Shown one piece after another: positions 21,741 to 30,827 of a stretch of DNA of 64,000 bases (position 1 is its first letter; the number at the start of each line of letters is the position of its first letter). The stretch lies in NCBI RefSeq assembly GCF_004770895.1, contig NZ_RQHS01000005.1:310001-374000 (forward strand). Reading direction: 5' to 3'. The notes under the pieces were generated by a model. The model was given only the letters and a program-made list of their open reading frames with translations. It was not told where the DNA came from and did no database searches. Position numbers and translations under genes: made by a program. This stretch comes from Leptospira dzoumogneensis. GTDB taxonomy: Bacteria; Spirochaetota; Leptospiria; Leptospirales; Leptospiraceae.

Positions 21741-22619
21741 ATGTCGACCGTAAGAATCCTAATCCTCGGAATCATATTATCACTAACTGCTCAGATCTCC
21801 GCAAAGGAACAAATCTATGAGAAGTTGGACCAACTATTTTACGACCAAGTCGAAAAATTGCAGAGCGGGAACCTGGAAGAAAGGATCCAGGCAGCGGATT
21901 ATCTAAAATTCGTAAGCAGCAAACTGGCCGTTCGCCCTCTTCTGAAGGCTTTAAAAGGAAATGCGAATGTTCCTAAGTCGGAGGAAAATTCCCCTACCTT
22001 AAAATTCACGATCGCACAAGCATTGGGAGCAATGGAGTCCGATATCGCAGGACCAGGAATGGTGGAAGAATTTAAAAAGATCTCCGCAACCGTTCAAGAA
22101 AGTGATTATCCTGCATTCAGTTCACCGGATGGATATAATATGGTGATCGCAACGGGAGAATTGATCCGAAATGTGGGACTTCTTCCTTATACAAAGGAAA
22201 ACCAAGAAGCGATCGTAAACGCTCTCAACCATCCGAATTTTTACGTAAGAGCTTCTGCGGCGGACGGATTGAAAAATCTAAACCGTAAGGAAACACTTTC
22301 CCAATTGAGTTCCGCGATCGATAAGGAAAAAAATCCATTTGCGAAAGTTGCGATCCTAAACGCGATCGTATACATCAATCGTATCGCAAACCAAAAGTTC
22401 TATGATCTATGCGCATTCTTAAAAGACGAATCTCCAATGGTCCGTTATAGAGCTTCTATCGCAGTGGGAGAAGTGGACCTGAAAGCTGGAGAATATTCAC
22501 TCAGAGAAGCGTTACTCGTCGAGCATGATAAAATGGTAAGAGAGCAGATCAAAAAGGACCTGGCAAGTGTGACAGGATTCAAGATGCCTGCGAATCTTCC
22601 TCTTTTCTTGAAAGACTGA
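21741..22619 (+). CDS. Exported HEAT-repeat protein
   Basis: 292 residues: signal peptide (ISLTAQISA then KEQ) followed by HEAT-like helical hairpins (RIQAADYLKFVSSKLAVRPLLKALKG; NFYVRASAADGLKNLN; SPMVRYRASIAVGEVD). No catalytic motif; a protein-protein scaffold in the periplasm is the likely role. A GGGGGAA Shine-Dalgarno precedes the ATG and a strong terminator follows. Confidence 0.75.
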   Translation: MSTVRILILGIILSLTAQISAKEQIYEKLDQLFYDQVEKLQSGNLEERIQAADYLKFVSSKLAVRPLLKALKGNANVPKSEENSPTLKFTIAQALGAMESDIAGPGMVEEFKKISATVQESDYPAFSSPDGYNMVIATGELIRNVGLLPYTKENQEAIVNALNHPNFYVRASAADGLKNLNRKETLSQLSSAIDKEKNPFAKVAILNAIVYINRIANQKFYDLCAFLKDESPMVRYRASIAVGEVDLKAGEYSLREALLVEHDKMVREQIKKDLASVTGFKMPANLPLFLKD

Positions 22620-22644
22620 TCTTTTTCTTATACTGTTAAGAGTG

Positions 22645-22677
22645 AAAAGCCTCCGAGTTCGGGGGCTTTTTTGTTTT
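22645..22677 (+). terminator. Rho-independent terminator after the HEAT-repeat gene
   Basis: AAAAGCCTCCG pairs with CGGGGGCTTTT around an AGTT loop, followed by TTGTTTTT. Confidence 0.9.
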
Positions 22678-22711
22678 TAGGGGTTCTGGGAAGAAGGGTG
22701 TGAGTAAACCC

Positions 22712-22785
<74 letters not shown>

Positions 22786-23112
22786 GGTAATCGTCAGTAT
22801 TTAGGCCCAAAGCTCAGCGTAAAGCCTTTGTTATTCCTAAAGCTTCCAAGAAGAAGTTTCCATCTTCCCCAAAATAATACTCATCTCTTCATTTTTAAAA
22901 AAAGAAGAAGGTCCGCTTTTGCTGAAATTTACCCGCTTGGCCGAGGTTTTTTTGTTAAACAGGTGTTATAAAAAGAACTTTCTGGAAGAAAATTCCTTCT
23001 TTTTCTGGCCGATTTCGAAATCGGCAAGGGTTTTCCGGGATCGGCGGGCGGATCCGTTTGGAAAGGTTTATAGTAAGCCTCACGAAACCCGAAAAAAACA
23101 GGGGAGATAGAA
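22786..23112. promoter_or_regulatory. Upstream region of the PF10118 pair with an 18-bp perfect palindrome
   Basis: 327 bp without a credible gene. GCCGATTTCGAAATCGGC at 23008-23025 is a perfect 18-bp palindrome about 90 nt before the first PF10118 start, a good candidate operator (TetR-type regulators use such sites). TATAAA at 22967 could be a -10 element, but no good -35 is seen. A GGGGAGAT Shine-Dalgarno lies just before the ATG. Confidence 0.5.
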
Positions 23113-23964
23113 ATGTCAGTGAAGGCAGAAAAAAAAGAACGGACTATTAAACCGATCAATGGTGATTCTCCAAGCGTTCGTAAAATGGACTTCGAAGGGT
23201 TGGACCAATTATCTGATTATTACGTGGCGGGAAATTCTTTCCTAACCCATACGGTAAACGCATACCATGTGATCTTTCCGGAAGGAGAAAGATTTTTTAT
23301 TAAAAGTGTAAAAGCTTTCGCGGATCAAGTAAAGGATCCTGCATTACAAAATAGTATTAAAGGTTTTATAGGACAAGAAGTACAACACGGAAAAGAGCAT
23401 GAGAAAGCGCTTGAGATGTTGGAAAAACAAGGACGCCCGGTCTCTAGGATCCTAAATTTTTATAATAAGACTGCTTACGGATTTTTCTGGCCTGTTTTAG
23501 AATTTATCTTCGGTAAAAAGTTGAAACTTGCAGTGACCGCAGGTTTGGAACATTACACCGCTTCCTTGGGAGAAGTTACTCTAAGATTCGGACTCCATGA
23601 ACAAGCAGAAGGAGAAATGAGAAATCTACTTCTTTGGCATGCATGTGAAGAGATAGAGCATAAGTCCGTTGCTTATGATGTTCTCCAAACAGTTTCCAAA
23701 AATTATATTTTAAGAACTTTCGGTTTTATCGTAGCTTCCATCATGTTCTGGGGATATGCATTCACTCTTCAGCATATGTTTATCTTTGCAGATCCTAATA
23801 TAGGATTCAAAAGATATTTTTCTGATCTTATTTCTGCTCGTTCTTACGCAAGATTAGTGGTTATAGAAGTTGGAAAACTGGCATTCTTATATTTCAAACC
23901 CGGTTTCCATCCCAACCAAACCGGCGGTTACGACCTGGCTAACGCTGCATTAGCGACTATTTAA
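23113..23964 (+). CDS. PF10118 metal-dependent hydrolase-like (di-iron ferritin-like) protein, copy 1
   Basis: 283 residues of the 'predicted metal-dependent hydrolase' family. Metal-ligand motifs of a helical bundle are visible: EGERFFIK, EVQHGKEH, GLEHYTA and CEEIEHKSVAYD. A hydrophobic segment around residues 205-225 (GFIVASIMFWGYAF) suggests membrane association. The biochemical function of the family is not established. The next gene is a tandem paralogue, 12 nt away. Confidence 0.8.
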   Translation: MSVKAEKKERTIKPINGDSPSVRKMDFEGLDQLSDYYVAGNSFLTHTVNAYHVIFPEGERFFIKSVKAFADQVKDPALQNSIKGFIGQEVQHGKEHEKALEMLEKQGRPVSRILNFYNKTAYGFFWPVLEFIFGKKLKLAVTAGLEHYTASLGEVTLRFGLHEQAEGEMRNLLLWHACEEIEHKSVAYDVLQTVSKNYILRTFGFIVASIMFWGYAFTLQHMFIFADPNIGFKRYFSDLISARSYARLVVIEVGKLAFLYFKPGFHPNQTGGYDLANAALATI

Positions 23965-23976
23965 GAGGAGAATACA

Positions 23977-24822
23977 ATGAGTAATCAAACTAAGAAAGGA
24001 AATCTAAAATCAATAGATGCAAATTCTCCTACAGTTCGTAAGATGAATTTCGAAGGTCTGGAAAATTTACCGGACCATTATATCGCAAATAACTCGTTCA
24101 TGACCCACACAGTGAATGCGTATCATATCCTATTTCCGGAAGGAGAAAGATTTTTTATCAAGAGTGTAAAAGCTTTTGCGGACCAAGTAAAAGATCCAGG
24201 TCTTTCTTCTAGAGTGAAGTCATTTATAGGGCAAGAAGTACAACACGGAAAAGAACACGAAAAGATCCTAGAGATCTTAAAAGGACAAGGAAGACCTATC
24301 ACTCTTATGGAGAAGGTCTATAAATGGACTGCTTTTAGTTTCTTCTTACCTGTGTTTGAATTTTTCTTCGGTAAAAAACTGAAACTCGCAGTGACTGCAG
24401 GTTTGGAACATTATACGGCTAGTATGGCTGAAATTTCTATCCGCAATAATTTTCATGATGATGCATACGGAGAGATGAGAAGCCTTCTTCTTTGGCATGC
24501 CTGCGAAGAGATAGAGCATAAATCGGTTGCGTATGATGTTCTTCAGACGGTTTCCAAAAGTCATTTCCTAAGGATCATGGGATTCATAGTGGCATCCTTC
24601 ATGTTCTGGGGATATGCTTTAAGTCTGCAGCATTGGTTCTTACTCACTGATAAGAAAGTGGGATTCCGCAAATATTTCCAAGACATGAAGTCCGCACGCA
24701 AAATAGGAAGGATCTTATATCCTCAACTTTTCAGCGCGGCGCTTCTATATTTCAAAAAAGATTTTCATCCGGACCAAACAGGCGGATACGAGCTTGCAAA
24801 CGCGGCTCTGATAACTATCTAG
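23977..24822 (+). CDS. PF10118 metal-dependent hydrolase-like protein, copy 2
   Basis: 281 residues, clearly a duplicate of the preceding gene: motifs EVQHGKEHEK, LEHYTASM and CEEIEHKSVAYDVLQTVSK are shared, and the two run colinear over their whole length, differing mainly at the N-terminus and in residues ~125-165. Same membrane-near segment (FIVASFMFWGYA). Translated from AGAGGAG. A terminator follows, so the pair is a two-gene operon. Confidence 0.8.
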   Translation: MSNQTKKGNLKSIDANSPTVRKMNFEGLENLPDHYIANNSFMTHTVNAYHILFPEGERFFIKSVKAFADQVKDPGLSSRVKSFIGQEVQHGKEHEKILEILKGQGRPITLMEKVYKWTAFSFFLPVFEFFFGKKLKLAVTAGLEHYTASMAEISIRNNFHDDAYGEMRSLLLWHACEEIEHKSVAYDVLQTVSKSHFLRIMGFIVASFMFWGYALSLQHWFLLTDKKVGFRKYFQDMKSARKIGRILYPQLFSAALLYFKKDFHPDQTGGYELANAALITI

Positions 24823-24845
24823 CACCCATCCAATCACTTTGCTCC

Positions 24846-24888
24846 CCGCTTCCCGCGCTCCGAAAGGAGTCGGGAGGCGGTTTTTTTC
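24846..24888 (+). terminator. Rho-independent terminator after the PF10118 pair
   Basis: CCGCTTCCCG pairs with CGGGAGGCGG (one G-U) and encloses CTCC-GAAA-GGAG; TTTTTTT follows. Confidence 0.9.
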
Positions 24889-24889
24889 T

Positions 24890-25186
24890 TCAGCCTTCGA
24901 TCCAGCTTTTTAGGAATGTCTGGTGTTTTACCGGATGGAACTCGGTGTATTTATAATTTGCATAACCTAGTTTTGCGAAAGGATCTCCTTTCATTGTTTC
25001 GCTGATCTTTTCCAAAGAGATGGATTTTGCGATGATCATTCCGCCGTTTCTTGGTTCTTTCGGTCCGGAAAGAAGAAGGGTCCCAATATCATATAAGGTT
25101 TGTAAAAACTCTCTATGAGCCGGGACCGCTTGGTCTAATTTTTCGAGTGGTACTAAATATTCTAATTCGATCAGGAAAAACTTCAT
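24890..25186 (-). CDS. YciI-like protein
   Basis: 98 residues with the ferredoxin-like YCII pattern: FFLIELEYLVPLE, PAHREFLQTL (the conserved His-Arg region) and GGMIIAKS ... DPFAKLGYA. YciI relatives have been linked to small-molecule hydrolysis or isomerisation, but the role here is unknown. Faces the desaturase gene in the same direction. Confidence 0.75.
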   Translation of the reverse strand: MKFFLIELEYLVPLEKLDQAVPAHREFLQTLYDIGTLLLSGPKEPRNGGMIIAKSISLEKISETMKGDPFAKLGYANYKYTEFHPVKHQTFLKSWIEG

Positions 25187-25250
25187 TCTGAAAATCAGAC
25201 TTGCCGGCTTACTTTAAAAATCAATTCCCAATCGAATTAAATGGAAATTT

Positions 25251-26333
25251 TTAAGTGGCCGCTTCTAATTCAGGCTCCGACTCATCCTCATCGTTGAATG
25301 CTTCGGAATAGGTCATCCATCTTTTAGTGTCCGGATCCATAAGTTTACATTTGGATGTGGACTCCATATAGTCTTTCCAAACTGATTTTCTTTCCACCAC
25401 ATAAGCTCCGTAATGTACTTTGATCTCTTCCAAAGCTTGGCCCAATTTATAGAAAGGAATTTTCATATGAACATGATGAGGGGAGTGGATGAAAATATTA
25501 TGCATAAAAAAGTTCAGGAACTTAGGCACATGATAATTTACGGTTCCTCTCATTTGTCCGTAAAATGGGGTCCATTCGTCCGCTTCTTTCCAAGGGACTT
25601 CAGGACGGATATGATGCACATATACGGTAATTCCGATAAAATAATTCCAAGAGATAAAAGGAAGAAGCCACACTTTTAGGAAAAACCATGTCCCTAACCC
25701 AAGATCAAATCCGTTAGGAGTGTTTCCTCCGAAATAGAAAACCGCCGCTCCGGAACCGAATGCAAAGGTGAGCATAAGTAATTTATCTCTGAGAGCTTCT
25801 TTCATAGGAGCTGTGAAAAGGACCATACCTTTCAGCCAGATCTCCACCAGATAATAGATCCCTCCTCCTAATGCGGACCAGGAAAGTCTATGAAATGCCT
25901 TTCTGAATATTCCAAAATTTTTATATTGTTCAGGAGTTACAGGATGCCATACGAAATCACCTTTGATCTTGATCGTATGACCGTGATGGACCCTATTATG
26001 TCCGTATCCCCATTGATTATAAGCATGCAATGAAGGAAGCATTGCGATCTGTCCGATCCAATAAGCGAGTCTTTCACTTTTGAATAAGGCTCCGTGACAT
26101 GCGTCATGGCCTATAATAAAAAGAGAAGCGATGCTTAAACCCGCAAATACCCAAAGAAAAGGAAGATAATACCAAGTTTCAACGTTCCAGAGCAGGAACA
26201 TGGTGACCGAGAAGAAGAAAAGGTCCCGGATAAAATAAGCGATCCCTAGATAACTAGGATTGTCGAAGCTGCTATCGGAGATGATCTCCCTTACACTTCC
26301 AAGAGTTTCTTTCAGTTCTGTATTCTTTTTCAT
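25251..26333 (-). CDS. Membrane fatty acid desaturase
   Basis: 360 residues with the three histidine boxes of the di-iron membrane desaturases: GHDACHG, HNRVHHGH and HSPHHVHMKIP, and four membrane-spanning segments between them. Introduces a double bond into fatty acyl chains; the box spacing fits the delta-12/omega-3 type (acyl-lipid) group. The C-terminus is acidic. No fused electron donor domain. Confidence 0.88.
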   Translation of the reverse strand: MKKNTELKETLGSVREIISDSSFDNPSYLGIAYFIRDLFFFSVTMFLLWNVETWYYLPFLWVFAGLSIASLFIIGHDACHGALFKSERLAYWIGQIAMLPSLHAYNQWGYGHNRVHHGHTIKIKGDFVWHPVTPEQYKNFGIFRKAFHRLSWSALGGGIYYLVEIWLKGMVLFTAPMKEALRDKLLMLTFAFGSGAAVFYFGGNTPNGFDLGLGTWFFLKVWLLPFISWNYFIGITVYVHHIRPEVPWKEADEWTPFYGQMRGTVNYHVPKFLNFFMHNIFIHSPHHVHMKIPFYKLGQALEEIKVHYGAYVVERKSVWKDYMESTSKCKLMDPDTKRWMTYSEAFNDEDESEPELEAAT

Positions 26334-26447
26334 CTTTTTATCCTATGTTTCCTGAATAGGAGGTTTTTATTAACGGATTGTTAGATGAGAGCGAACCATG
26401 TTCGCTTTGTTGCAGAAAAATATCAGGATCTAAAATAAATTTCCGTT

Positions 26448-27731
26448 TCAAGATTTGAATAGCTGAAGTTCTCTCTTAAAATAAGAGAAAAATAAGTCTT
26501 CGGCGGTTTCTCTGCCTGAGCCTGTCTTTTTACCTAAGATAATGAGACAATCCTTGGCTCTGGAAAGCGCAACATATAGAACTCTATGTTCTTCTTCCCT
26601 GATCCTTTCCGGAGAATCTTTCCTGAGATTCCAGCCGTCGGCCAAGTCCACGATCACAGTATGAAATTCTAAACCTTTTGCAGAATGGATCGTAAGTAAT
26701 AACTCCGGTGGAACTCCCGCATGCAAATATTCTCTGATCCTATGATTAGAACGGCATAATATTTTTAATTCTCCTCCGCTTCGTTTATACAATTCTCCCA
26801 AAGAAGGAAATAATTCCTGGATCTTATCTATTTTGATCCTGGAAACGAGAGCTTTTCCTTTACGATGGGCGATTACATTCTTCTCAATTTTGTTCTTATT
26901 TTTGGAGATAGGTATGGAAGAAGTCTCCACGATCTTTGGCAGAGATCTATAATTCGTGTTCAGGAATTTTCTGGTGCAAGGTTGGAACATCTTAGGGAAA
27001 TCCAAAAAATTACTTAAATCGGTACCCCTGAATGAATAAATGCTCTGACTATCATCTCCAACTACCAGGATTTTGGATCGTTCCGATAGTAATTTTAAAA
27101 ATCTAAGTTGTTCCGGGTCTGTGTCTTGGAATTCGTCCACTAAGATCCTTTTTAAACTTCTCTTCGGGATTTCAGTCCAAGAGCCTCCAGTCTCTAAAGA
27201 ATCTAAAAACATTGTGACTAAATCGTCCAGATCCAGTTTTCCTTCTTTACGTTTGAAGTTTTTATAATCTTCTAATAATGGGCTTTTCCAAGTTTGAGGA
27301 AAATTAGAAGGTAATGCGGAACCTCCGATCAGCAGCTCGTACGGAATTCCACCTATGAGATCCGATTCTTTGCGGAACCATTCTCTAAAAAATAAATTCT
27401 TTTCCGTAGAAGTAAGGATAGAAGGTCTCCTGTTTTTAAAATCAGGATGCCAGGTGATCAAGGCTCTCAGGCAGAATGCATGGAATGTATGAACTCTTAC
27501 CGAGTCTATATTAGTTTTCGTTTTAATTCTTTCTCTGATCTCACCTGCAGCTTTTCGGGTAAAACTTAAGACCAGTATTTCTTCTCCACTTGTACCTTGA
27601 GAGAGTTCGTTTTGTACTACTCCTACTAAGGTGCTGGTTTTTCCGGAACCTGCTGCGGCGATTACTTGTAAAAATCTAGACCGATCTTGTATGATCTCTT
27701 GTTGGGCTTGGCTGAATTGGGAAAGGTCCAT
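26448..27731 (-). CDS. Compact UvrD/Rep-like superfamily 1 helicase
   Basis: 427 residues, much shorter than UvrD/Rep/PcrA (~670-730). Walker A AAAGSGKTST, motif Ia VLSFTRKAA, Walker B VDEFQDTD, motif III GDDSQSIYSFRG, motif IV NTNYRS, motif V TIHSAKGLEF and motif VI VALSRAKDCL are all present, so it should be an active ATPase. The missing length lies in domain 2B and the C-terminal extension. Probably DNA repair; gene context is uninformative. Confidence 0.85.
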   Translation of the reverse strand: MDLSQFSQAQQEIIQDRSRFLQVIAAAGSGKTSTLVGVVQNELSQGTSGEEILVLSFTRKAAGEIRERIKTKTNIDSVRVHTFHAFCLRALITWHPDFKNRRPSILTSTEKNLFFREWFRKESDLIGGIPYELLIGGSALPSNFPQTWKSPLLEDYKNFKRKEGKLDLDDLVTMFLDSLETGGSWTEIPKRSLKRILVDEFQDTDPEQLRFLKLLSERSKILVVGDDSQSIYSFRGTDLSNFLDFPKMFQPCTRKFLNTNYRSLPKIVETSSIPISKNKNKIEKNVIAHRKGKALVSRIKIDKIQELFPSLGELYKRSGGELKILCRSNHRIREYLHAGVPPELLLTIHSAKGLEFHTVIVDLADGWNLRKDSPERIREEEHRVLYVALSRAKDCLIILGKKTGSGRETAEDLFFSYFKRELQLFKS

Positions 27732-27794
27732 ACAGGACCGTTTCCCAAATTTTATTCGGCGCGCGTATTTTTTTGGGCGAGCGGACCTTCTTCT

Positions 27795-28697
27795 TTATTT
27801 ATCCACTGCAGGAGGAAGATCTATAGCCTTAGGACCGTCCGAAGGAGTATTTATGATCATAGGAAGAGAATCTTTCCCTGTCGGAACGAATAGAAGTTTT
27901 GTATTAGGATTTTCGAAAGCTTTTAGCTGGATATATTGTTTTGTCAACTGAGCAGCGATCATCTTCTGGGCTTTAGCTCTTGCTTGTGCTTCGATCACGG
28001 TTGCTTGTGCGGTCCCTTCCGCTTCAATCACCGTGGATTTTGCTTTAGCTTCTGCGTGGATCACAGTGATTTCCGCGTCCTTCTTCGCTATATTAATCTC
28101 GAATTTCATCTGTTCCTGCTCTTGCTCTTTGGTAAGTTTACCTTCGATCGCAGTTAGGATGGGACGGCTGTATTCTATATCGTCTATGATCACATCATCT
28201 ATTTCTACATGTTTTCCTCTTAATTTTTCTCCCAAGGCTTGGCGGATATCCTGAGATACCTTAGGTGTTTCTTTAGAAATTTTGATCATACTATAAGCGG
28301 ATAATGCGTTACGAACAGATGTCCTGAATTGAGGGCGTACCACTTTTTCGTAATAATCCGGACCAATCTCTATTTGAAGATTATAAATTTCTCCAGGTAC
28401 TGGTCTTAGGATAACTGCTGCCACTACATTAATGGTCAAATCATCCCTGGTAAGTACATCCACCTTTTCTTTGTAGGAGGTCCATTGGGTTTGGTACAAT
28501 ACCACATCGTTCCATGGAGCGTAGAAATAAATTGCATTCGTCAATAGGTCCTTTTGTAACCCGCTTGTCAAAGGATGATATCTGAGTCCTGCTTCTCCCG
28601 GCCGAATGTTCGTGTAACAACCTGTTCCCGCGAGCAAGCTCAAGGAAAGAAGGGCAGACAAACTCAAACTTTTTGTTAATAATTGAAACCTGGTCAT
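27795..28697 (-). CDS. SPFH/prohibitin-domain lipoprotein
   Basis: 300 residues. Signal peptide with lipobox LAGTGC, then a band-7/prohibitin domain (~35-210, GLRYHPLTSGLQKD ... VIDDIEYSRPILTAIEGK) and a long Ala/Glu-rich helix (KKDAEITVIHAEAKAKSTVIEA). SPFH proteins form membrane-associated rings; being a lipoprotein rather than having a transmembrane anchor is less usual and would place the ring in the periplasm. Confidence 0.8.
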   Translation of the reverse strand: MTRFQLLTKSLSLSALLSLSLLAGTGCYTNIRPGEAGLRYHPLTSGLQKDLLTNAIYFYAPWNDVVLYQTQWTSYKEKVDVLTRDDLTINVVAAVILRPVPGEIYNLQIEIGPDYYEKVVRPQFRTSVRNALSAYSMIKISKETPKVSQDIRQALGEKLRGKHVEIDDVIIDDIEYSRPILTAIEGKLTKEQEQEQMKFEINIAKKDAEITVIHAEAKAKSTVIEAEGTAQATVIEAQARAKAQKMIAAQLTKQYIQLKAFENPNTKLLFVPTGKDSLPMIINTPSDGPKAIDLPPAVDK

Positions 28698-28842
28698 ATA
28701 AATCTCCGTAGGACCTGTGTATAGTTGGACCAGGTTCGGATTAGGAACGTTTCCCGATCGCTCAAAATCGGAATGGGCGACAATGAAAAACGAATGTACG
28801 AAACTGTTCTTTTGATTTGAATTGGTCTAACGGATTCAGGGT

Positions 28843-29187
28843 ATGGAAGAAGATCTCCAAAACTTGCCTAAGATCAGGACCAGATTCAGAGGGATTGTGG
28901 AATCTATTTCGACGGATCCCAATCCGGAAAAAGCAAGGATCTTGATCAAAGACATAAAACTGCTGGTTTCAGGCAGAAAGGTTATCTATGCTCAGGACTT
29001 TTATTATTCTTTTCGTTTCAGAAAACAAAATCTGAAACAGGGTGATCCTGTAGAATTCGATGCCAGGATCAGACCCGACAAAAGAGGAGTTTCCTCCGGA
29101 AAAATCCGTTTAAATTATCCTACAAAAATTTATAAACAGGGTCCGGACCAAGCAGGTCTATTCCCGGAAGTACGCTCTAACATTTGA
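28843..29187 (+). CDS. Small conserved hypothetical protein
   Basis: 114 residues, basic, beta-rich (RTRFRGIVESIST ... GRKVIYAQDFYYSFRF ... GDPVEFDARI), reminiscent of an OB-like barrel. No recognised family. Its stop lies 41 nt before the DedA start on the same strand. Confidence 0.6.
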   Translation: MEEDLQNLPKIRTRFRGIVESISTDPNPEKARILIKDIKLLVSGRKVIYAQDFYYSFRFRKQNLKQGDPVEFDARIRPDKRGVSSGKIRLNYPTKIYKQGPDQAGLFPEVRSNI

Positions 29188-29228
29188 CTTCCCCGCTGGA
29201 CCCTTGAATCTGACTCTCGGAGCTTAAA

Positions 29229-29882
29229 TTGGAAACTATCAAATATCTTTTAGACTTCTTCTTGCATCTTGAAAATCATTTGGATGCATTGATCATCGCT
29301 TACGGCACTTGGATCTATCTGATCCTATTCTTGATCATCTTTTGTGAAACCGGTCTTGTTGTAACTCCTATACTTCCGGGAGATAGCTTGCTCTTTGCTT
29401 TGGGCGCATTTGCAGCCAGAGGGAGTTTGGATCTTACTACCTTACTCGTACTTCTTATTATTGCCGCGATCCTAGGTGATACAGTCAATTATGCGATCGG
29501 TCATTTGGCAGGGGAGAAGATCCTTGCAAAGGAAAAGGTCCCTTTCTTAAATAAAAAACACCTGGAAAAGGCTCACCAATTCTACGAAGAATACGGTGGA
29601 AAAACGATCATCATTGCAAGATTTATCCCTATCGTTAGGACGTTCGCTCCTTTCGTAGCTGGGATCGGAAGTATGACTTATACTAAATTCATTTTGTATA
29701 ATATAGTCGGCGGAGTGGTTTGGATCGCTATTTTCTTATTCGGCGGTTATAAATTCGGGAACCTGGAGTTCGTTCAAAGGAACTTCAAGATCGTTATTCT
29801 AGCGATCATTGTCATTTCAGTAATGCCTGCGGTGATAGAGTATATTAGAGAAATGAGAAAAACTAAGGCTTCCGAAAAATAA
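29229..29882 (+). CDS. DedA/SNARE-associated family membrane protein
   Basis: 217 residues. Conserved DedA features: [34 protein letters not shown] and the re-entrant-helix motif [16 protein letters not shown], plus about five membrane segments. DedA members act as undecaprenyl-phosphate or phospholipid flippases or affect proton-motive force. TTG start with CGGAG about 7 nt upstream; no ATG upstream in frame. Confidence 0.88.
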   Translation: METIKYLLDFFLHLENHLDALIIAYGTWIYLILFLIIFCETGLVVTPILPGDSLLFALGAFAARGSLDLTTLLVLLIIAAILGDTVNYAIGHLAGEKILAKEKVPFLNKKHLEKAHQFYEEYGGKTIIIARFIPIVRTFAPFVAGIGSMTYTKFILYNIVGGVVWIAIFLFGGYKFGNLEFVQRNFKIVILAIIVISVMPAVIEYIREMRKTKASEK

Positions 29883-29889
29883 TCGAAGC

Positions 29890-30783
29890 CTATTGGCTGC
29901 AATCCTTGGTCTGATTTAAACTTTTGACCAAGGGTTTGTCCTTATAACGTTTAAATGGAGGAGGTTCCATATCCCTTGCGATATCCGAATCTCCACCTCT
30001 TCCTCCGGGACTGATTCCCACAGGTCCGAAACTAGAAGCAGGATAAAAACAAACCGGAAACTCTTTTGCTTCTTCTAATTTTTTAGATTTTTCATTCGTT
30101 TTAAAAACTTGGTCTTGTACTCGAACGTAAAGAAGGTTCGAATTCTCCGACCAACGTATCCTGAACTCGGGAGTTTCTTCCCATTTAGCCAAAGGAAATT
30201 CGAAATAAGATCTATCGTAAGAAGAAGATTGTCCGTTTACATCCGCTATGATCAGCATGGGAGATTCTATCTCCAGATCAGATTTCAATTTTCCTAATAT
30301 AATTGCCGCTTTTCCTCCGTCTGGAGAAGGTACGAATTGAAAGATAGTTTGGTTTTCTTTTTGGAAATTTTTAGGTTCGAAAGAATGAAATCCTTTCGGG
30401 GACCAAACTGCAGGAAAACGAATCGATCCGCCGTATTCGTCATTTGTGCCTTGGATCCAAAATAATCGGTTGGTTGCGGAATGAAAATAGACCGATCCCG
30501 GCAATGTCCAAGATCCAACTTCGTAAGAATAAATGGGGGGATCTCCGGAATCGTTACCGGGTCCTGATATTTCATAAATCCTGAATTTAGTTCTGTAATT
30601 CTTTTTGTGAGTGGTTCCATTCAAAGGATTCCATGCATCCTTCTCCTCGTAGATCACTTCAGTTTGAACTATATTTTTGCCGGTCTCAGACCAGCCTCTT
30701 TCGACCGCAAGGCTTGCGGGTCTCCATTGTATTTGTGAGCAGTGGAAGATTAATAAGGGGAGTAAAACGGTTAAAATTTTCAT
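29890..30783 (-). CDS. Lipoprotein of unknown function
   Basis: 297 residues. Lipobox-like LIFHC after a short hydrophobic stretch, then a beta-rich body with repeated Trp-containing strands (YSYEVGSWTLPGSVYFHSATNRLFWIQG; SPDGGKAAII), suggestive of a beta-propeller-like fold. A Gly-rich, polar tail follows (GGRGGDSDIA). Not recognised. Convergent with the DedA gene (7 nt apart). Confidence 0.65.
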   Translation of the reverse strand: MKILTVLLPLLIFHCSQIQWRPASLAVERGWSETGKNIVQTEVIYEEKDAWNPLNGTTHKKNYRTKFRIYEISGPGNDSGDPPIYSYEVGSWTLPGSVYFHSATNRLFWIQGTNDEYGGSIRFPAVWSPKGFHSFEPKNFQKENQTIFQFVPSPDGGKAAIILGKLKSDLEIESPMLIIADVNGQSSSYDRSYFEFPLAKWEETPEFRIRWSENSNLLYVRVQDQVFKTNEKSKKLEEAKEFPVCFYPASSFGPVGISPGGRGGDSDIARDMEPPPFKRYKDKPLVKSLNQTKDCSQ

Positions 30784-30827
30784 AAACGATAGCGCGCCGG
30801 TTTTTCGACGCGCTATTTTGGATTGGA

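Noticed and set aside
22919..23110. 63-residue frame before the PF10118 pair
   Set aside because: It spans the palindrome and promoter region, has no ribosome site and no recognisable features.
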